Positions 36,633 through 45,923 of a stretch of DNA of 64,000 nt are shown piece by piece; the first letter of the stretch is position 1, and every line of letters begins with the position of its first letter. The stretch spans positions 186,001 to 250,000 of the forward strand of contig NZ_PZKE01000002.1 of assembly GCF_003034965.1 (NCBI RefSeq). Direction: 5' to 3'. The translations under genes were made by a program, and so were the position numbers. This DNA comes from Fuscovulum blasticum DSM 2131 (GTDB lineage: Bacteria; Pseudomonadota; Alphaproteobacteria; Rhodobacterales; Rhodobacteraceae). The notes under the pieces are model-generated. The model searched no databases. It worked only from the letters and a program-made list of their open reading frames with translations, and had not been told where the DNA came from.

Positions 36633-37914
36633 AGCGCAGCGCCTCCACCGGGTTCATCCGGGCCGCGCGGCGGGCCGGGAACAGGGTCACCACGAAGGAC
36701 AGGCCCAGCGACAGCGCCACGGCCGAAGCCACATCGTTCAGTTGCAGCTTGGCCGGCAGCGCATAGATGCCGCGGATCGAGGGGTCCCAGACCTCGGCCC
36801 CGCTCAGGCTGTTCAGCGCTGCCATGATCGTGTCGATGTTCAGCGCGAACAGGCAGCCCAGCACCACACCGCAGACCGTGCCGATCACCCCGGTAAAGGC
36901 GCCGCAGATGAAGAACACCCGCAGGATGCTGCCTTCGGTCAGGCCCATGGTGCGCAGGATGCCGATGTCGCGCCCCTTGTTCTTGACCAGCATGATGAGG
37001 CCGGAAACGATGTTCATCGCCGCGATCAGCACCAGGATCGACAGGATCACGAACATCACATTGTCCTCGATGTCCAGCGCGCGCAGGAAAGAGCCGGCGC
37101 TGTCCTTCCAGGTCCAGATCAGGGCTGACGGACCGGCGGCGTTCAGGATGGGCAGGGACATGGCCTCGATATGGTCGGGGTCGGCCACCATCACCTCGAT
37201 CTCGTCGGCAAAGCCTTCGCGGTTGAAGAAGGACTGCGCCTCGGTGAAGGGCATGTAGATGCGGGTCTTGTCGATGTCGTAGCGGCCGGCGGTGAAGACA
37301 TAGACCACCTCATAGGCGTTGACGCGCGGGCTTGATCCGAAGGCGGTCTTCACGCCCGAAGGCGAGATGATGCGGACCCGGTCGCCGACGGTCACGCCCA
37401 GTTCGCGCGCCAGAACCGAACCCATGGCGATGCCTTCGGAAAACCGCGCCAGATCGCCAACGGCCTTCGCGCCCTTGCCGACGCGCGGGATCGCCTCCAG
37501 ATCGGCGGGGGCGATGCCGAACACTTCGGCGCCATTCGTCCGCTCGCCATCGGTCACCATGACCTGCCCCTTGATCAGCGGGGCGGCACGGGTCACGCCG
37601 GGCACCTCTGCCAGCGTCTTCGACAGCGCGTCATAATCGGAAAAGCCTTTCAGCCACTGTCCCTGATCGTCCATCCGGTCGGTCGTATAGACGGTGACAT
37701 GGGCGTTCGCGCCCAGGATCGTGTCCACGAATTCGGCCCGGAACCCGGCGCGCACGGCCAGTGTCACGATCAGCGCAAAGACCGCCAGCGTGATGCCGAT
37801 CAGCGAAATCCAGGTCATCACGCTGACCCCGCCCTCGGCCCGCCGGGCGCGCAGATAGCGCCAGGCGATCATCCATTCGAATCTGCTGAAAGGTGCCGTC
37901 CTGCCCGCCATCAT
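36625..37914 (-). CDS. lolC: Lipoprotein-releasing ABC transporter permease (LolC/LolE family)
   Basis: 429 residues. Permease with one N-terminal membrane segment (about 28-50), a large periplasmic MacB-like domain and three C-terminal segments; [17 protein letters not shown] at the N-terminus and [14 protein letters not shown] later are family marks. Works with the overlapping LolD. Only one permease gene is present, as in many alphaproteobacteria, so it probably forms a homodimer. Two adjacent ATGs at the start. Confidence 0.94.
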   Translation of the reverse strand: MMAGRTAPFSRFEWMIAWRYLRARRAEGGVSVMTWISLIGITLAVFALIVTLAVRAGFRAEFVDTILGANAHVTVYTTDRMDDQGQWLKGFSDYDALSKTLAEVPGVTRAAPLIKGQVMVTDGERTNGAEVFGIAPADLEAIPRVGKGAKAVGDLARFSEGIAMGSVLARELGVTVGDRVRIISPSGVKTAFGSSPRVNAYEVVYVFTAGRYDIDKTRIYMPFTEAQSFFNREGFADEIEVMVADPDHIEAMSLPILNAAGPSALIWTWKDSAGSFLRALDIEDNVMFVILSILVLIAAMNIVSGLIMLVKNKGRDIGILRTMGLTEGSILRVFFICGAFTGVIGTVCGVVLGCLFALNIDTIMAALNSLSGAEVWDPSIRGIYALPAKLQLNDVASAVALSLGLSFVVTLFPARRAARMNPVEALRYE

Positions 37915-38096
37915 GCCCGCTTTCTTTTGGCCGCGAAGGTGACGGCTTCGGACCCAAAGGTCAAGGAAGCCGGCGACCGGGTCACATTCCCGCGAATTCT
38001 CCCATGGCGCAGAATCACGGCTTGGGACATAAGCACAGCCGCAAGCGTGACCTTGCGGGGCCGCGTGCATGTATTTTAACCATTCAGGAGACGCGA

Positions 38097-38366
38097 ATGC
38101 GTATTCTTCCCCTTCTCGCCGCCCTTACCGCCGCGGCCTTCCTGTCGGCTTGTGACGACAAGGAATCCTGCACCCAGGAAGTGGCGCAGAAGAAGGCCGC
38201 CGACCTGTCGGCCAAGATCACCGAAGTCGGCACCCAGGACCCGACCAAGCTGGCCGCCCTTGCGCCAAAGATGCAGGAACTGGTCACCAAGGTTCAGGCC
38301 GGCGGCGATGATCTGAGCGGCACCTGCAAGGCCATTGACGACATGATGGCCGAACTGACCAAGTAA
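38097..38366 (+). CDS. Small lipoprotein of unknown function
   Basis: 89 residues. A lipoprotein signal with lipobox LSAC (Cys19) is followed by about 70 hydrophilic, helix-prone residues with Cys25 and a second Cys near the C-terminus (GTCKAIDDM), possibly a disulfide. No known domain recognised. ATG with AGGAG 6 bases upstream, and its own terminator follows. Divergent from lolC. Confidence 0.75.
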   Translation: MRILPLLAALTAAAFLSACDDKESCTQEVAQKKAADLSAKITEVGTQDPTKLAALAPKMQELVTKVQAGGDDLSGTCKAIDDMMAELTK

Positions 38367-38383
38367 GGTCATACAGACTACGG

Positions 38384-38411
38384 CGGGCGGCCATATTTCG
38401 GCCGCCCGTTT
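38384..38411 (+). terminator. Terminator between small lipoprotein and hemolysin III gene
   Basis: A 9-bp perfect stem (CGGGCGGCC / GGCCGCCCG) with a 7-base loop ATATTTC is followed by TTT, 17 bases after the lipoprotein stop in a convergent gap. The T-run is short. Confidence 0.7.
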
Positions 38412-38417
38412 GCAACC

Positions 38418-39080
38418 TCAGGCCACCGTCACCGCAATTGCCGCGAAATGCAGGCCTGCGGCGATGGCCACGAACAGATGCCACAGCGCCTGCTGGAAGC
38501 GCAGGCTGGACCAGGCATAGAAGAAGATGCCGGCGATATAGGTCATGCCCCCGGCCAGCAGCAGCCACAGCGATGCCGCCGGCAAGGCGGCCACCAGCGG
38601 GCCGATCGCGATCACCCCCAGCCAGCCCAGCGCGACATAGGCCACCACGGCGGCGCGGTCATAGCGGCCCGGCAGCACCAGCTTGATCACCACCCCCACC
38701 GCGGCCAGCCCCCAGATGGCGGTTCCCAGGCCGATGGACCAGCCCATATGATCAAGCTGCGCAATCACGGCGGTATAGGTGCCTGCGATCATCACATAGA
38801 TCGCGGAATGGTCGAACCGGCGCAGCAGCCATTTCAGCGCGCTTGGCGGGGTCATGTTGTAGGCCATGGAAAAGCCCCACATCAGGAAAAACCCGGCCGC
38901 ATAGACCGTCAGCGCCGCAAAGACCCCCGTCCCGACCGAGCCCAGCGCATGGCCCAGAAGCAGGGGAAAGGCGATCAGCCCGGCCAGAATCGCCAGCGCA
39001 TGAACGATTCCGTCCGCCAGGATCTCGGCGGTCGAGACCTTGCGCGACAACAGGCTGGGGTTGGGCGGGGTATGCGGCAT
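38418..39080 (-). CDS. Hemolysin III family (PAQR-like) membrane protein
   Basis: 220 residues, seven predicted membrane segments, HlyIII/YqfA family. Conserved metal-ligand-like positions: FDHSAIYVMIAGTYT and the C-terminal LWHLFVAIAAGLHFAA. Members are PAQR-superfamily membrane hydrolase-like proteins; cytolytic activity in a free-living bacterium is not implied. Start at ATG 39080; there is no strong ribosome site, and a longer in-frame version from 39119 is possible. Confidence 0.9.
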   Translation of the reverse strand: MPHTPPNPSLLSRKVSTAEILADGIVHALAILAGLIAFPLLLGHALGSVGTGVFAALTVYAAGFFLMWGFSMAYNMTPPSALKWLLRRFDHSAIYVMIAGTYTAVIAQLDHMGWSIGLGTAIWGLAAVGVVIKLVLPGRYDRAAVVAYVALGWLGVIAIGPLVAALPAASLWLLLAGGMTYIAGIFFYAWSSLRFQQALWHLFVAIAAGLHFAAIAVTVA

Positions 39081-39189
39081 GTCGGTCCGGTGGCGGGGGG
39101 TTTCCGCCAAACATGGCATTCCTTCCGTCCGGGTCAATCCGGCCAAAGGCCGCATGACGCTGGGTCAGGCCGCTGAGGCCGAGCTTTTC

Positions 39190-40341
39190 TCAGGGGGCCG
39201 GCTGCAAAAGCGGCTCATAGCGCGCATCGGTCAGTGTGTTCAGAAACGCGACCAGCGCGTCGATCCGCTGGTCATCCAGCGCGGGGCCGGATTCCAGTTC
39301 GGTCAGCGACAGGGTCTCGGGCACCTCGGGCGCGGCGAAGGGCTGGCCGGTTTCGGGGTTGATCTTCCGGGCCGGCACAGTGGTGTTGTAGGTGTTGTAG
39401 AACAGGATCACCGTGCGCAGATCGGCAAACACCCCGTTGTGCATATAGGGGCCGGTCACGGCCACGTTGCGCAGGGTTGGCACCTTGAACTTGCCGCGCT
39501 CTGTCGCGGCCCCGGCCACGGCGGGGTTTGCGGCAAGCCCGGCATCCACGGTGACAGGCGCCGTGCCATTCCCCGCGCGAACCGCCGTGTTCTCGGGCAC
39601 GCCGATGTTGTGATAGGCGTAATTGGTGAAGGTCTCGCCTTCCGCGCCGCCTTGCGGTTTCAACTGGTGGCACTGGTTGCAGTTGGTGAACTGGTTGGAA
39701 AAGAACAGAACCCGGCCCAGCTCTTCCTGATCGGTCAGCTTGGCTTCCCCGCGCAGGAAACGATCATACTTGCTGTCGAAGGGCGCGAATTCCGGGGTGG
39801 CCTCATAGGCGGCAATCGCCTGCGCCATGGCATCGAAGAACGCCTCGTCACTGGCGGGGGCCTGCGGGAACAGCGCCGCCAGCGTGGCCACATATTGCGG
39901 GTTCTCGCGCAGGCGGGCGGCGGCCGTGGCCACATCGGGCAGGGCCATTTCCAGCGGGTTCAGCGGCGGCCCCTTGGCCTGATCGGCCAGGGTCGCGGCG
40001 CGGCCATCCAGAAACTGCCCGCCGACCCAGGCGCCCTTGGCATCGCGCCCGAAGGGGGGCGAGAAGCGCGCGTAAGATGCCGTCGGCGCGTTACGGTCGC
40101 CCAGGCTGGCGCCATCGTCGCCCAGGGAAACGGCGTGGCCCAGCACGGTTTCGCGCGGGTCGGCAAATCCGGCGGCCGGGTCATGGCAGGTGGCGCAAGC
40201 CTGCGTGCGGTTCTTCGACAGGTTCACGTCGAAGAACAGCGCCTCGCCCCAGCTTGCCAGATCGGGATAGGGGGCTGCTTCTTCCGCCGCCGCCCCCTGC
40301 GCCATCAGGGCCAAGGCCAGACACCAAACGCTGCGCGCCAT
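39190..40341 (-). CDS. Di-heme cytochrome c peroxidase (MauG/CcpA family)
   Basis: 383 residues with a signal peptide (about 1-19). Two c-type heme sites: CATCH (Cys49-His53) and CNQCH (mid-protein). PPLNPLEM, NPQY, VPTLRNVAVTGPYMHNG and LVAFLNTLTD are typical of bacterial di-heme peroxidases, which reduce hydrogen peroxide in the periplasm with electrons from cytochrome c or cupredoxin. ATG start with CGGAG upstream. Flanked by unrelated genes. Confidence 0.93.
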   Translation of the reverse strand: MARSVWCLALALMAQGAAAEEAAPYPDLASWGEALFFDVNLSKNRTQACATCHDPAAGFADPRETVLGHAVSLGDDGASLGDRNAPTASYARFSPPFGRDAKGAWVGGQFLDGRAATLADQAKGPPLNPLEMALPDVATAAARLRENPQYVATLAALFPQAPASDEAFFDAMAQAIAAYEATPEFAPFDSKYDRFLRGEAKLTDQEELGRVLFFSNQFTNCNQCHQLKPQGGAEGETFTNYAYHNIGVPENTAVRAGNGTAPVTVDAGLAANPAVAGAATERGKFKVPTLRNVAVTGPYMHNGVFADLRTVILFYNTYNTTVPARKINPETGQPFAAPEVPETLSLTELESGPALDDQRIDALVAFLNTLTDARYEPLLQPAP

Positions 40342-40427
40342 CGCGAAATCTCCGTCGCTTTCTGACATCCGTCATAGTTGACAGATTTAGTCAGGTCCAG
40401 CGTGCAAGCCGCGACATTGCGCCCGGG

Positions 40428-40919
40428 TCAGGCGGTGCGGCGGCGGAATGGCGCGGACAGCAACGCCAGCAGGGCTGCAAGACCGCCCCATCCCAGACCA
40501 AAGCCGATGCCGGCACAGACCGCGCCTTCGGTTGTCAGCGGCAGGGCCGGGGCGAAATCGGCCCAGGTCGCCTGCACCAGCGCCGGATCGGCCAGACGGT
40601 GCGGCATCATCAGCCGTTCATAGGGGCCGGCCAGCCGCAGGATGGCCAGATCGTTGCGCAAGCCTTCGGCCCGGGCAAAGGTGGCGCGCAGGTCGCGGGC
40701 ATGTTGGCCGGAAAAGCCGGTGGTTCCCAGCGCCTCAAGCGCGGCATCGCGGCTGAGGCCGGATTTCGCCGCCGAACGGTCAAAGTCGGCCTCAATCCGG
40801 TCAAGCGTATCGACCTGCCCCGCCAGGCGTTGCAGGTATTGCTGCGAAAACTCGGGGAATTGCGACAGCGTTCCCGCCCCCGCAATTCCGCCGGCCAGCA
40901 CAAGCGCACGTCCGATCAT
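40428..40919 (-). CDS. DUF2937 family membrane protein
   Basis: 163 residues. An N-terminal hydrophobic segment and a C-terminal one (about 128-155) flank a charged helical region (FSQQYLQRLAGQVDTLDRI), the DUF2937 pattern. Function unknown; likely inner membrane with a periplasmic middle. ATG start with GGGGAGAA upstream; 33 bases after the proS stop, so possibly in the same transcript. Confidence 0.82.
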   Translation of the reverse strand: MIGRALVLAGGIAGAGTLSQFPEFSQQYLQRLAGQVDTLDRIEADFDRSAAKSGLSRDAALEALGTTGFSGQHARDLRATFARAEGLRNDLAILRLAGPYERLMMPHRLADPALVQATWADFAPALPLTTEGAVCAGIGFGLGWGGLAALLALLSAPFRRRTA

Positions 40920-40952
40920 CCGCTTCTCCCCGTTGTCGGGGCCGCGCGCCCG

Positions 40953-42293
40953 TCAGGGGTGCGCGGCGTAGATCTGTACCAGACGCTCCACCGCCGCTTC
41001 GGGCGACATCTCTTCGCTTTCGCCGGTGCGGCGGCTGGTCAGTTCGACCACGCCATTGGCCAGCCCGCGCGGGCCGACGGTGATGCGCCAGGGCAGACCG
41101 ATCAGGTCCATCGTGGCGAACTTGGCCCCGGCGCGTTCGTCGCGATCATCGTAAAGCGGTTCCAGCCCGCGGGCCAACAGCGCCTTTTCCAGCCCCTCGC
41201 AAGCCGCATCCGCCGCCGCGTCGCCCTGCTTGAGGTTGACGATCCCCACCGGGAAGGGCGTCACGCCTTCGGGCCAGATGATGCCCTTGTCATCATGGCT
41301 GGCTTCGATGATGGCGCCCAGCAGGCGGCTGACGCCAATGCCGTGGCTGCCCATCTCGACCGGCACGCGCTCGCCCTTGTCGTTCACGACCAGCGCGCCC
41401 ATCGCGGCGGAATACTTGGTGCCGAAGTAGAAGATCTGCCCCACCTCGATGCCCCGGCCCACCTTGCGATGCGCTTCGGGCACGGCATCGAAGACGGCGG
41501 CATCATGGGTTTCATCGGTGCGGGCGTAAAGGGTGGTGAACTCCTCACAGACCTTTGCCACCGCGTCGCGGTCATCATAGTCGATCTCGCGCGCGCCCAG
41601 CTTCAGGCCGGTCACGCGGTCATCGTAGAACACTTCGGATTCGCCGGTGCTGGCCAGCACCAGGAATTCATGGGTGTTGTCGCCGCCGATCGGGCCGCTG
41701 GCGGCGTGCATCGGAATGGCGGTCAGGCCCATGCGTTCATAGGTGCGCAGGTAGCTGACCATGTGGCGGTTGTAGGCGTGCAGCGCGGCATCGCGGTCGA
41801 TGTCGAAGTTGTAGCCGTCCTTCATCAGGAACTCGCGCCCGCGCATCACGCCGAAGCGGGGGCGCATCTCGTCGCGGAACTTCCACTGAATATGGTACAG
41901 CGTCAGCGGCAGATCCTTGTAGCTGTTCACATGGGCCCGGAAGATGTCGGTGATCATCTCCTCGTTGGTGGGGCCATAAAGCATCTCGCGCTTCTGCCGG
42001 TCGGTGATGCGCAGCATTTCCTGACCGTAATCATCGTAGCGGCCGGATTCCCGCCACAGGTCTGCCGGTTGCAGCGTGGGCATCAGCAGCGGAATGTGGC
42101 CGGCGCGGATCTGTTCCTGATTCACGATCTCTTCGATCCGGCGCAGCACGCGCAGACCCAGCGGCAGCCAGGAATAGATGCCCGCCGCCTGCTGCTTGAT
42201 CATGCCCGCGCGCAGCATGTAGCGGTGCGAGACGATCTGCGCCTCGGCGGGGTTTTCCTTGAGAACGGGCAGGAAGTATCGGGTCAGACGCAT
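40953..42293 (-). CDS. proS: Prolyl-tRNA synthetase (short form)
   Basis: 446 residues. Class II synthetase that charges tRNA-Pro. Motifs: [52 protein letters not shown] (motif 2) and [16 protein letters not shown] (motif 3), plus a C-terminal anticodon-binding domain (about 345-440). It lacks the roughly 180-residue INS editing domain found between motifs 2 and 3 in the 572-residue E. coli enzyme, as is usual in alphaproteobacteria, so Ala-tRNA-Pro clearance must rely on a separate factor not seen here. Confidence 0.96.
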   Translation of the reverse strand: MRLTRYFLPVLKENPAEAQIVSHRYMLRAGMIKQQAAGIYSWLPLGLRVLRRIEEIVNQEQIRAGHIPLLMPTLQPADLWRESGRYDDYGQEMLRITDRQKREMLYGPTNEEMITDIFRAHVNSYKDLPLTLYHIQWKFRDEMRPRFGVMRGREFLMKDGYNFDIDRDAALHAYNRHMVSYLRTYERMGLTAIPMHAASGPIGGDNTHEFLVLASTGESEVFYDDRVTGLKLGAREIDYDDRDAVAKVCEEFTTLYARTDETHDAAVFDAVPEAHRKVGRGIEVGQIFYFGTKYSAAMGALVVNDKGERVPVEMGSHGIGVSRLLGAIIEASHDDKGIIWPEGVTPFPVGIVNLKQGDAAADAACEGLEKALLARGLEPLYDDRDERAGAKFATMDLIGLPWRITVGPRGLANGVVELTSRRTGESEEMSPEAAVERLVQIYAAHP

Positions 42294-42423
42294 CTTGAGG
42301 CGACCTTGTAAGGATGGGTTGCCCGTTTCCTAGCCGGAAGCGGCCCTTCGGGCAAGGCGGCGAAGCGGTGCCGGCAGGGTGCCATGTGCCGGGCAACATG
42401 CCCTGCCTGCTGTGCTGCCGGGC

Positions 42424-42936
42424 TCAGGCCTGGGCCTTCAGCCCCTGCCCCATCAGGTCTTCCACGAAATAGGCGGCGAACTGCGCGCGACCCGACACGC
42501 CGGCCTTGGAATAGATACGGGTCAACTGCGCGCGCACCGTACCCTGGGCGGCGCCGCGAACCTCGGCGATCTCGGCCACGTCCAGCCCTTTCAGTGCCAG
42601 AAGGCCCACATCGCGTTCGGCCGGTGTCAGGCCCCAGGCGGCGAACTGCGCCTCGATCACATCGGACAGCGCACCGCGGGCCACGTCCAGCGCGGCTTCC
42701 TGCGCCCGCAGAAGATCAATGGTGCGGCGCAGGGCCAGCGCGCCGAAGACCACCCCCAGCGTCAACGCACCGGTCACCAGCGCCTCGAAGATGAAGTGGA
42801 TCGACTGCGGATCTTCCCTCAGGTCGCCGATCACATCGCCGATGAAGAACACGACGGCCAGCGTCTGGACCAGCAGGAAGGCAACCAGCGCGGCGGTCTG
42901 ACGCCGCCGCGCCTCTTGCGGGGTGCGTCCCGTCAT
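42424..42936 (-). CDS. Membrane-anchored LuxR-type HTH regulator
   Basis: 170 residues. Two membrane segments (about 14-36 and 48-68), a helical linker (about 70-98) and a C-terminal LuxR/GerE HTH (about 102-158: LTPAERDVGLLALKGLDVAEI ... GTVRAQLTRIYSKAGV). There is no receiver domain. A membrane-tethered DNA-binding protein that probably senses through its short periplasmic loop or a partner. Its ATG overlaps the stop of the cytochrome b gene (ATGA), so the two proteins are likely made together. Confidence 0.85.
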   Translation of the reverse strand: MTGRTPQEARRRQTAALVAFLLVQTLAVVFFIGDVIGDLREDPQSIHFIFEALVTGALTLGVVFGALALRRTIDLLRAQEAALDVARGALSDVIEAQFAAWGLTPAERDVGLLALKGLDVAEIAEVRGAAQGTVRAQLTRIYSKAGVSGRAQFAAYFVEDLMGQGLKAQA

Positions 42937-43592
42937 TTTCGCCGATCTTTGTCGCTTCCGGTCAGCATCGGCCGCACCAGATTGCGGCCCATGGCGCGCG
43001 ATTCAAGGGCAACGCCTGCAACATGCAGCAGCACAAGAAACAGGATCAGGTTTGCAGCCACTTCATGCACCTCTTCCGCGGCATCTTTCCAGCCTTCGTT
43101 CTCGTCCTCATCATCGCCGGATTCGCCCGGCTTGACCAGTGCAGACCAGTCGCCCGATGCAACCGCCGCCTGGTCGGCGGCCACCTGCATGGGCGTGCGG
43201 CCGCCGGTCATCACAAGGCCGGTGGCGATCACCACCGCCAGAAGGCCCCAAAGGGCATAGGCCATCATCGCCCCGGCGGGGTTGTGCGAGCCGTATTCCT
43301 CGGGCCGGCCCTGCGCCAACTGCCGCAGATGGCGCAGCGCGGCCAGCGGATTGGGCGGGAAGGCCGAAAACCGCGCCTCCTGCGGGCCGACAATGCCCCA
43401 CAGAAGACGCAAGGCCAGCAGGCCGATGCCGATCCAGCCCGCCAGAACGTGCAGGGTGCTGCCCCCCTCGGTCAGGATCGCATTGGATAGAACCACAAGG
43501 GCAAGGCCCCAATGGGAAATGCGGATCACAGGGTCCCACAGGCTGGGCGCAATGCGGGCGCGAGAGAACGGAGACTCAAGGGGGGCAACCAT
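42933..43592 (-). CDS. Cytochrome b561-type membrane cytochrome
   Basis: 219 residues, four predicted membrane segments with the bacterial b561 / Ni-Fe hydrogenase cytochrome b pattern (VIRISHWGLAL at the N-terminus). Candidate heme-ligand His are His27, His48, His176 and His190. An acidic loop (GDDEDENEGW, about 159-168) precedes the last helix. Likely a di-heme b quinol/electron-transfer subunit or sensor. It lies between a PepSY protein (4 bases upstream) and the membrane LuxR gene (4-base overlap). Confidence 0.88.
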   Translation of the reverse strand: MVAPLESPFSRARIAPSLWDPVIRISHWGLALVVLSNAILTEGGSTLHVLAGWIGIGLLALRLLWGIVGPQEARFSAFPPNPLAALRHLRQLAQGRPEEYGSHNPAGAMMAYALWGLLAVVIATGLVMTGGRTPMQVAADQAAVASGDWSALVKPGESGDDEDENEGWKDAAEEVHEVAANLILFLVLLHVAGVALESRAMGRNLVRPMLTGSDKDRRK

Positions 43593-43596
43593 CCGA

Positions 43597-43860
43597 TCAG
43601 CCCTCTTCGCCGCCGATCTTGGTGATCGCGCCGGAAGCGGGGTCGATATAGACTTCGCTCACCTTGCCTTCGGCATCGGCGCATTTGGCCTCGATCTTGC
43701 CGTCTTCGGCTTCAAAGGACTTCACCTCGCAGCCCTTTTCCTTGAGCGCGGCGGTGGCCGCTTCGGGGGTGGTGCCGACGATATCGCCCACGGCGGGGGC
43801 GGCCAGCGCAGCCAGCGGCGAAGCGGCAAGCGCAAGCGCGATCAGAAGCGTACGGGTCAT
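43597..43860 (-). CDS. Small periplasmic PepSY-like protein
   Basis: 87 residues: a signal peptide (about 1-20, ending ALA-A) and one PepSY-like domain in the mature part (TPEAATAALKEKGCEVKSFEAEDG ... GKVSEVYIDPASGAITKI) with two Cys residues. Probably a periplasmic partner of the cytochrome b encoded next. ATG start with AAAGG 8 bases upstream. First gene of the three-gene minus-strand unit. Confidence 0.85.
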   Translation of the reverse strand: MTRTLLIALALAASPLAALAAPAVGDIVGTTPEAATAALKEKGCEVKSFEAEDGKIEAKCADAEGKVSEVYIDPASGAITKIGGEEG

Positions 43861-44104
43861 GAGGGGAACCTTTCGATCAGGTCAGTTCGGGTTTCGGTTG
43901 AACCGGCGATGCAGGGGGTTTTCGCACCCCGGTTGCCGCCTGTCTGCGGCCCTTTTGCGGGCGACGTCGATCTGCAGGGCGTTTATCCCTGCCCGCCTAA
44001 GCGCCGGCTGACGGCGAAAAACCGCCTTTTCGGCGCTGCCCTTGCGAAGTGGCCCCTGCTCTGCCATCTGAATCGAAAGGGTTGATCAGGGGTATGGGCA
44101 GAAC

Positions 44105-45205
44105 ATGGCGCTTCCGATGCGGGATCAGGCCAGATACTGGGGCATCGCTGCGGTGGTGTTCCTTCTGCTGCTGTGGTTCCTGGGTGATGTGATCCTGCCC
44201 TTTCTGGTGGGCGGGGCCATCGCCTATTTCCTGGACCCGGTGGCCGACCGGCTGGAACGCCTGGGCCTGAGCCGCACCGCGGCCACGGCCGTGATCTCGC
44301 TGATCGGCATGCTGGCGGTGATCCTGCTGGTGCTGGCGATCATTCCCACGCTGGTAAACCAGTTGACCGCGCTGGTGAATTCCGCCCCCGAAATGACCCG
44401 CCGGATGCAGGCCTTCCTGCTGGAACACTTCCCCGAGCTGGCCGATTCCACATCGACCGTCCGGCAGACGCTGGCCAATATCGGCGCGGCGATCCAGTCC
44501 AAGGGGCTGGAGATGGTGGACGGCGTGATTTCCTCTGCGATGGGGGTGATCTCGATCGTGGTGTTCATCGTGGTCGTGCCGGTGGTGGCCTTCTATCTGC
44601 TGCTTGACTGGGACCACATGATCGCGCGGATCGACGCCATGCTGCCGCGCGACCACGCGCCCGTGGTGCGCCAGCTTGCGCGCGAGATCGACGCGGTGCT
44701 GGCCGGCTTCGTGCGCGGGCAGGTGTCTGTCTGCATGTTGCTGGGCACCTTCTATGCCGTGGCGCTGATGCTGGCGGGGCTGCAATTCGGGCTGGTGGTG
44801 GGCGCCATTGCCGGCGCGATCACCTTCATCCCCTATATCGGCAGCCTGATCGGCGGCGCGCTGGCCATCGGGCTGGCGCTGTATCAGTTCTGGGGCGAAT
44901 GGCTGCACATCGCCGCCGTCGCAGGAATCTTTGCCGCCGGCCAGTTCATCGAGGGCAATATCCTGACGCCCAAACTGGTGGGCCGTTCGGTCGGGCTGCA
45001 TCCGGTCTGGCTGATCTTCGCGCTGTCGGCCTTTGGCACGGTGTTCGGCTTTGTCGGGATGCTGGTCGCGGTGCCGGTCGCCGCCGCCATCGGGGTGCTG
45101 ACCCGCTTTGCCATCGCACAGTATCAGTCCAGCCTGCTGTATCAGGGCCATGCCGGGCGGGCCGTGACGGACACGGACGACACGAAAGAGGTTGGCCAGG
45201 GGTGA
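44105..45205 (+). CDS. AI-2E family / PerM-like permease
   Basis: 366 residues, about seven to eight membrane segments with the AI-2E transporter family layout: ILPFLVGGAIAYFLDPVADRLER, a central periplasmic helical part, AITFIPYIGSLIG and EGNILTPKLVGRSVGLHPVWLI. Members include ion antiporters and putative signal exporters; the substrate cannot be assigned. Its stop overlaps the GTG start of hda, an arrangement common in alphaproteobacteria. An internal ATG at 44117 is an alternative start. Confidence 0.9.
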   Translation: MALPMRDQARYWGIAAVVFLLLLWFLGDVILPFLVGGAIAYFLDPVADRLERLGLSRTAATAVISLIGMLAVILLVLAIIPTLVNQLTALVNSAPEMTRRMQAFLLEHFPELADSTSTVRQTLANIGAAIQSKGLEMVDGVISSAMGVISIVVFIVVVPVVAFYLLLDWDHMIARIDAMLPRDHAPVVRQLAREIDAVLAGFVRGQVSVCMLLGTFYAVALMLAGLQFGLVVGAIAGAITFIPYIGSLIGGALAIGLALYQFWGEWLHIAAVAGIFAAGQFIEGNILTPKLVGRSVGLHPVWLIFALSAFGTVFGFVGMLVAVPVAAAIGVLTRFAIAQYQSSLLYQGHAGRAVTDTDDTKEVGQG

Positions 45206-45879
45206 CACGGCAACTGACCTTTGACCTGCCGCCGCAACAGAACCTGCGGCGCGAGGATTTCGTGCCATCGCCCGCGAATGTGCTGGCGCTGGCACAGATC
45301 GACGGCTGGCGGGATTGGCCGGGCGGCCGGTTGCTGCTGGTCGGGCCGCAGGGGGCGGGCAAGTCGCATCTGACCGCGATCTGGGCGGCCGGGGCACAGG
45401 CGGCCGTGATCGCCGCGCCCGCGCTGGCCGGGGCCGACCTGCCTGCGCTGGCCGCCAGCGGCGCCGTTGCGGTTGAGGATGCCGACCGGCTGGCTGGCGA
45501 TGCGGCAGCGGAAACGGCCCTGTTCCACCTTTACAACCTGCTGGCAGGCAGCGGCGCGCTGCTGGTCACCGCCGCCACCCCGCCGCGCGACTGGGGGCTG
45601 GGCCTGCCCGACCTGCTGTCGCGGTTGCAGGCGATGCCGCTGGTGCGGCTTGATCCGCCCGATGACGCGCTTTTGTCCGCCGTGCTGGTCAAGCTGTTCG
45701 CCGACCGTCAGCTTGCGGTGCCCCCGGTGCTGATCCCCTGGCTGGTGGCGCGGATGCCGCGCTCCATCGGCGCCGCCCGCGCGCTGGTCGCGGAACTGGA
45801 TGCGCGGGCCCTGGCCGAAGGCCGCGCCATAACCCCCCGGCTTGCCGCCGAAATTCTGGACAGCGACCCGCCCGAGTGA
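45202..45879 (+). CDS. hda: DnaA-related regulatory protein Hda (HdaA)
   Basis: 225 residues, a AAA+ domain homologous to DnaA without the DNA-binding domain. The N-terminal [10 protein letters not shown] matches the sliding-clamp-binding motif, Walker A is GPQGAGKSH, and the sensor-2-like [16 protein letters not shown] is at the C-terminus. With the clamp it stimulates DnaA-ATP hydrolysis and limits re-initiation. The GTG start overlaps the permease stop (GTGA). Walker B looks weak (AVEDADRL). Confidence 0.92.
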   Translation: MTRQLTFDLPPQQNLRREDFVPSPANVLALAQIDGWRDWPGGRLLLVGPQGAGKSHLTAIWAAGAQAAVIAAPALAGADLPALAASGAVAVEDADRLAGDAAAETALFHLYNLLAGSGALLVTAATPPRDWGLGLPDLLSRLQAMPLVRLDPPDDALLSAVLVKLFADRQLAVPPVLIPWLVARMPRSIGAARALVAELDARALAEGRAITPRLAAEILDSDPPE

Positions 45880-45883
45880 AACA

Positions 45884-45901
45884 GTGTCATCATACTGTCA
45901 C
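45884..45901 (+). promoter_or_regulatory. PHO-box-like PhoB site upstream of ppk1
   Basis: GTGTCATCATACTGTCAC contains two TGTCA half sites exactly 11 bases apart, matching the PHO-box consensus CTGTCAT-A-A/T-A-T/A-CTGTCAY. It fills the 44-bp gap between hda and ppk1, 23 bases before the ppk1 ATG, so ppk1 is probably induced by phosphate starvation. Confidence 0.72.
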
Positions 45902-45923
45902 TTCGGCCTTTCAGAAGAAGATC

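Noticed and set aside
38050-38080. Promoter before the small lipoprotein (TTGCGG and TATTTT).
   Set aside because: The two hexamers are only 13 bases apart, outside the range for a sigma-70 promoter.
43861-44104. Several short hairpins in the gap between the PepSY gene and the AI-2E permease gene, for example GCAGGG/CCCTGC at 43974-43992.
   Set aside because: Stems of 4-6 bp without a conserved arrangement; no known RNA class recognised, and no coding frame with a start and ribosome site.
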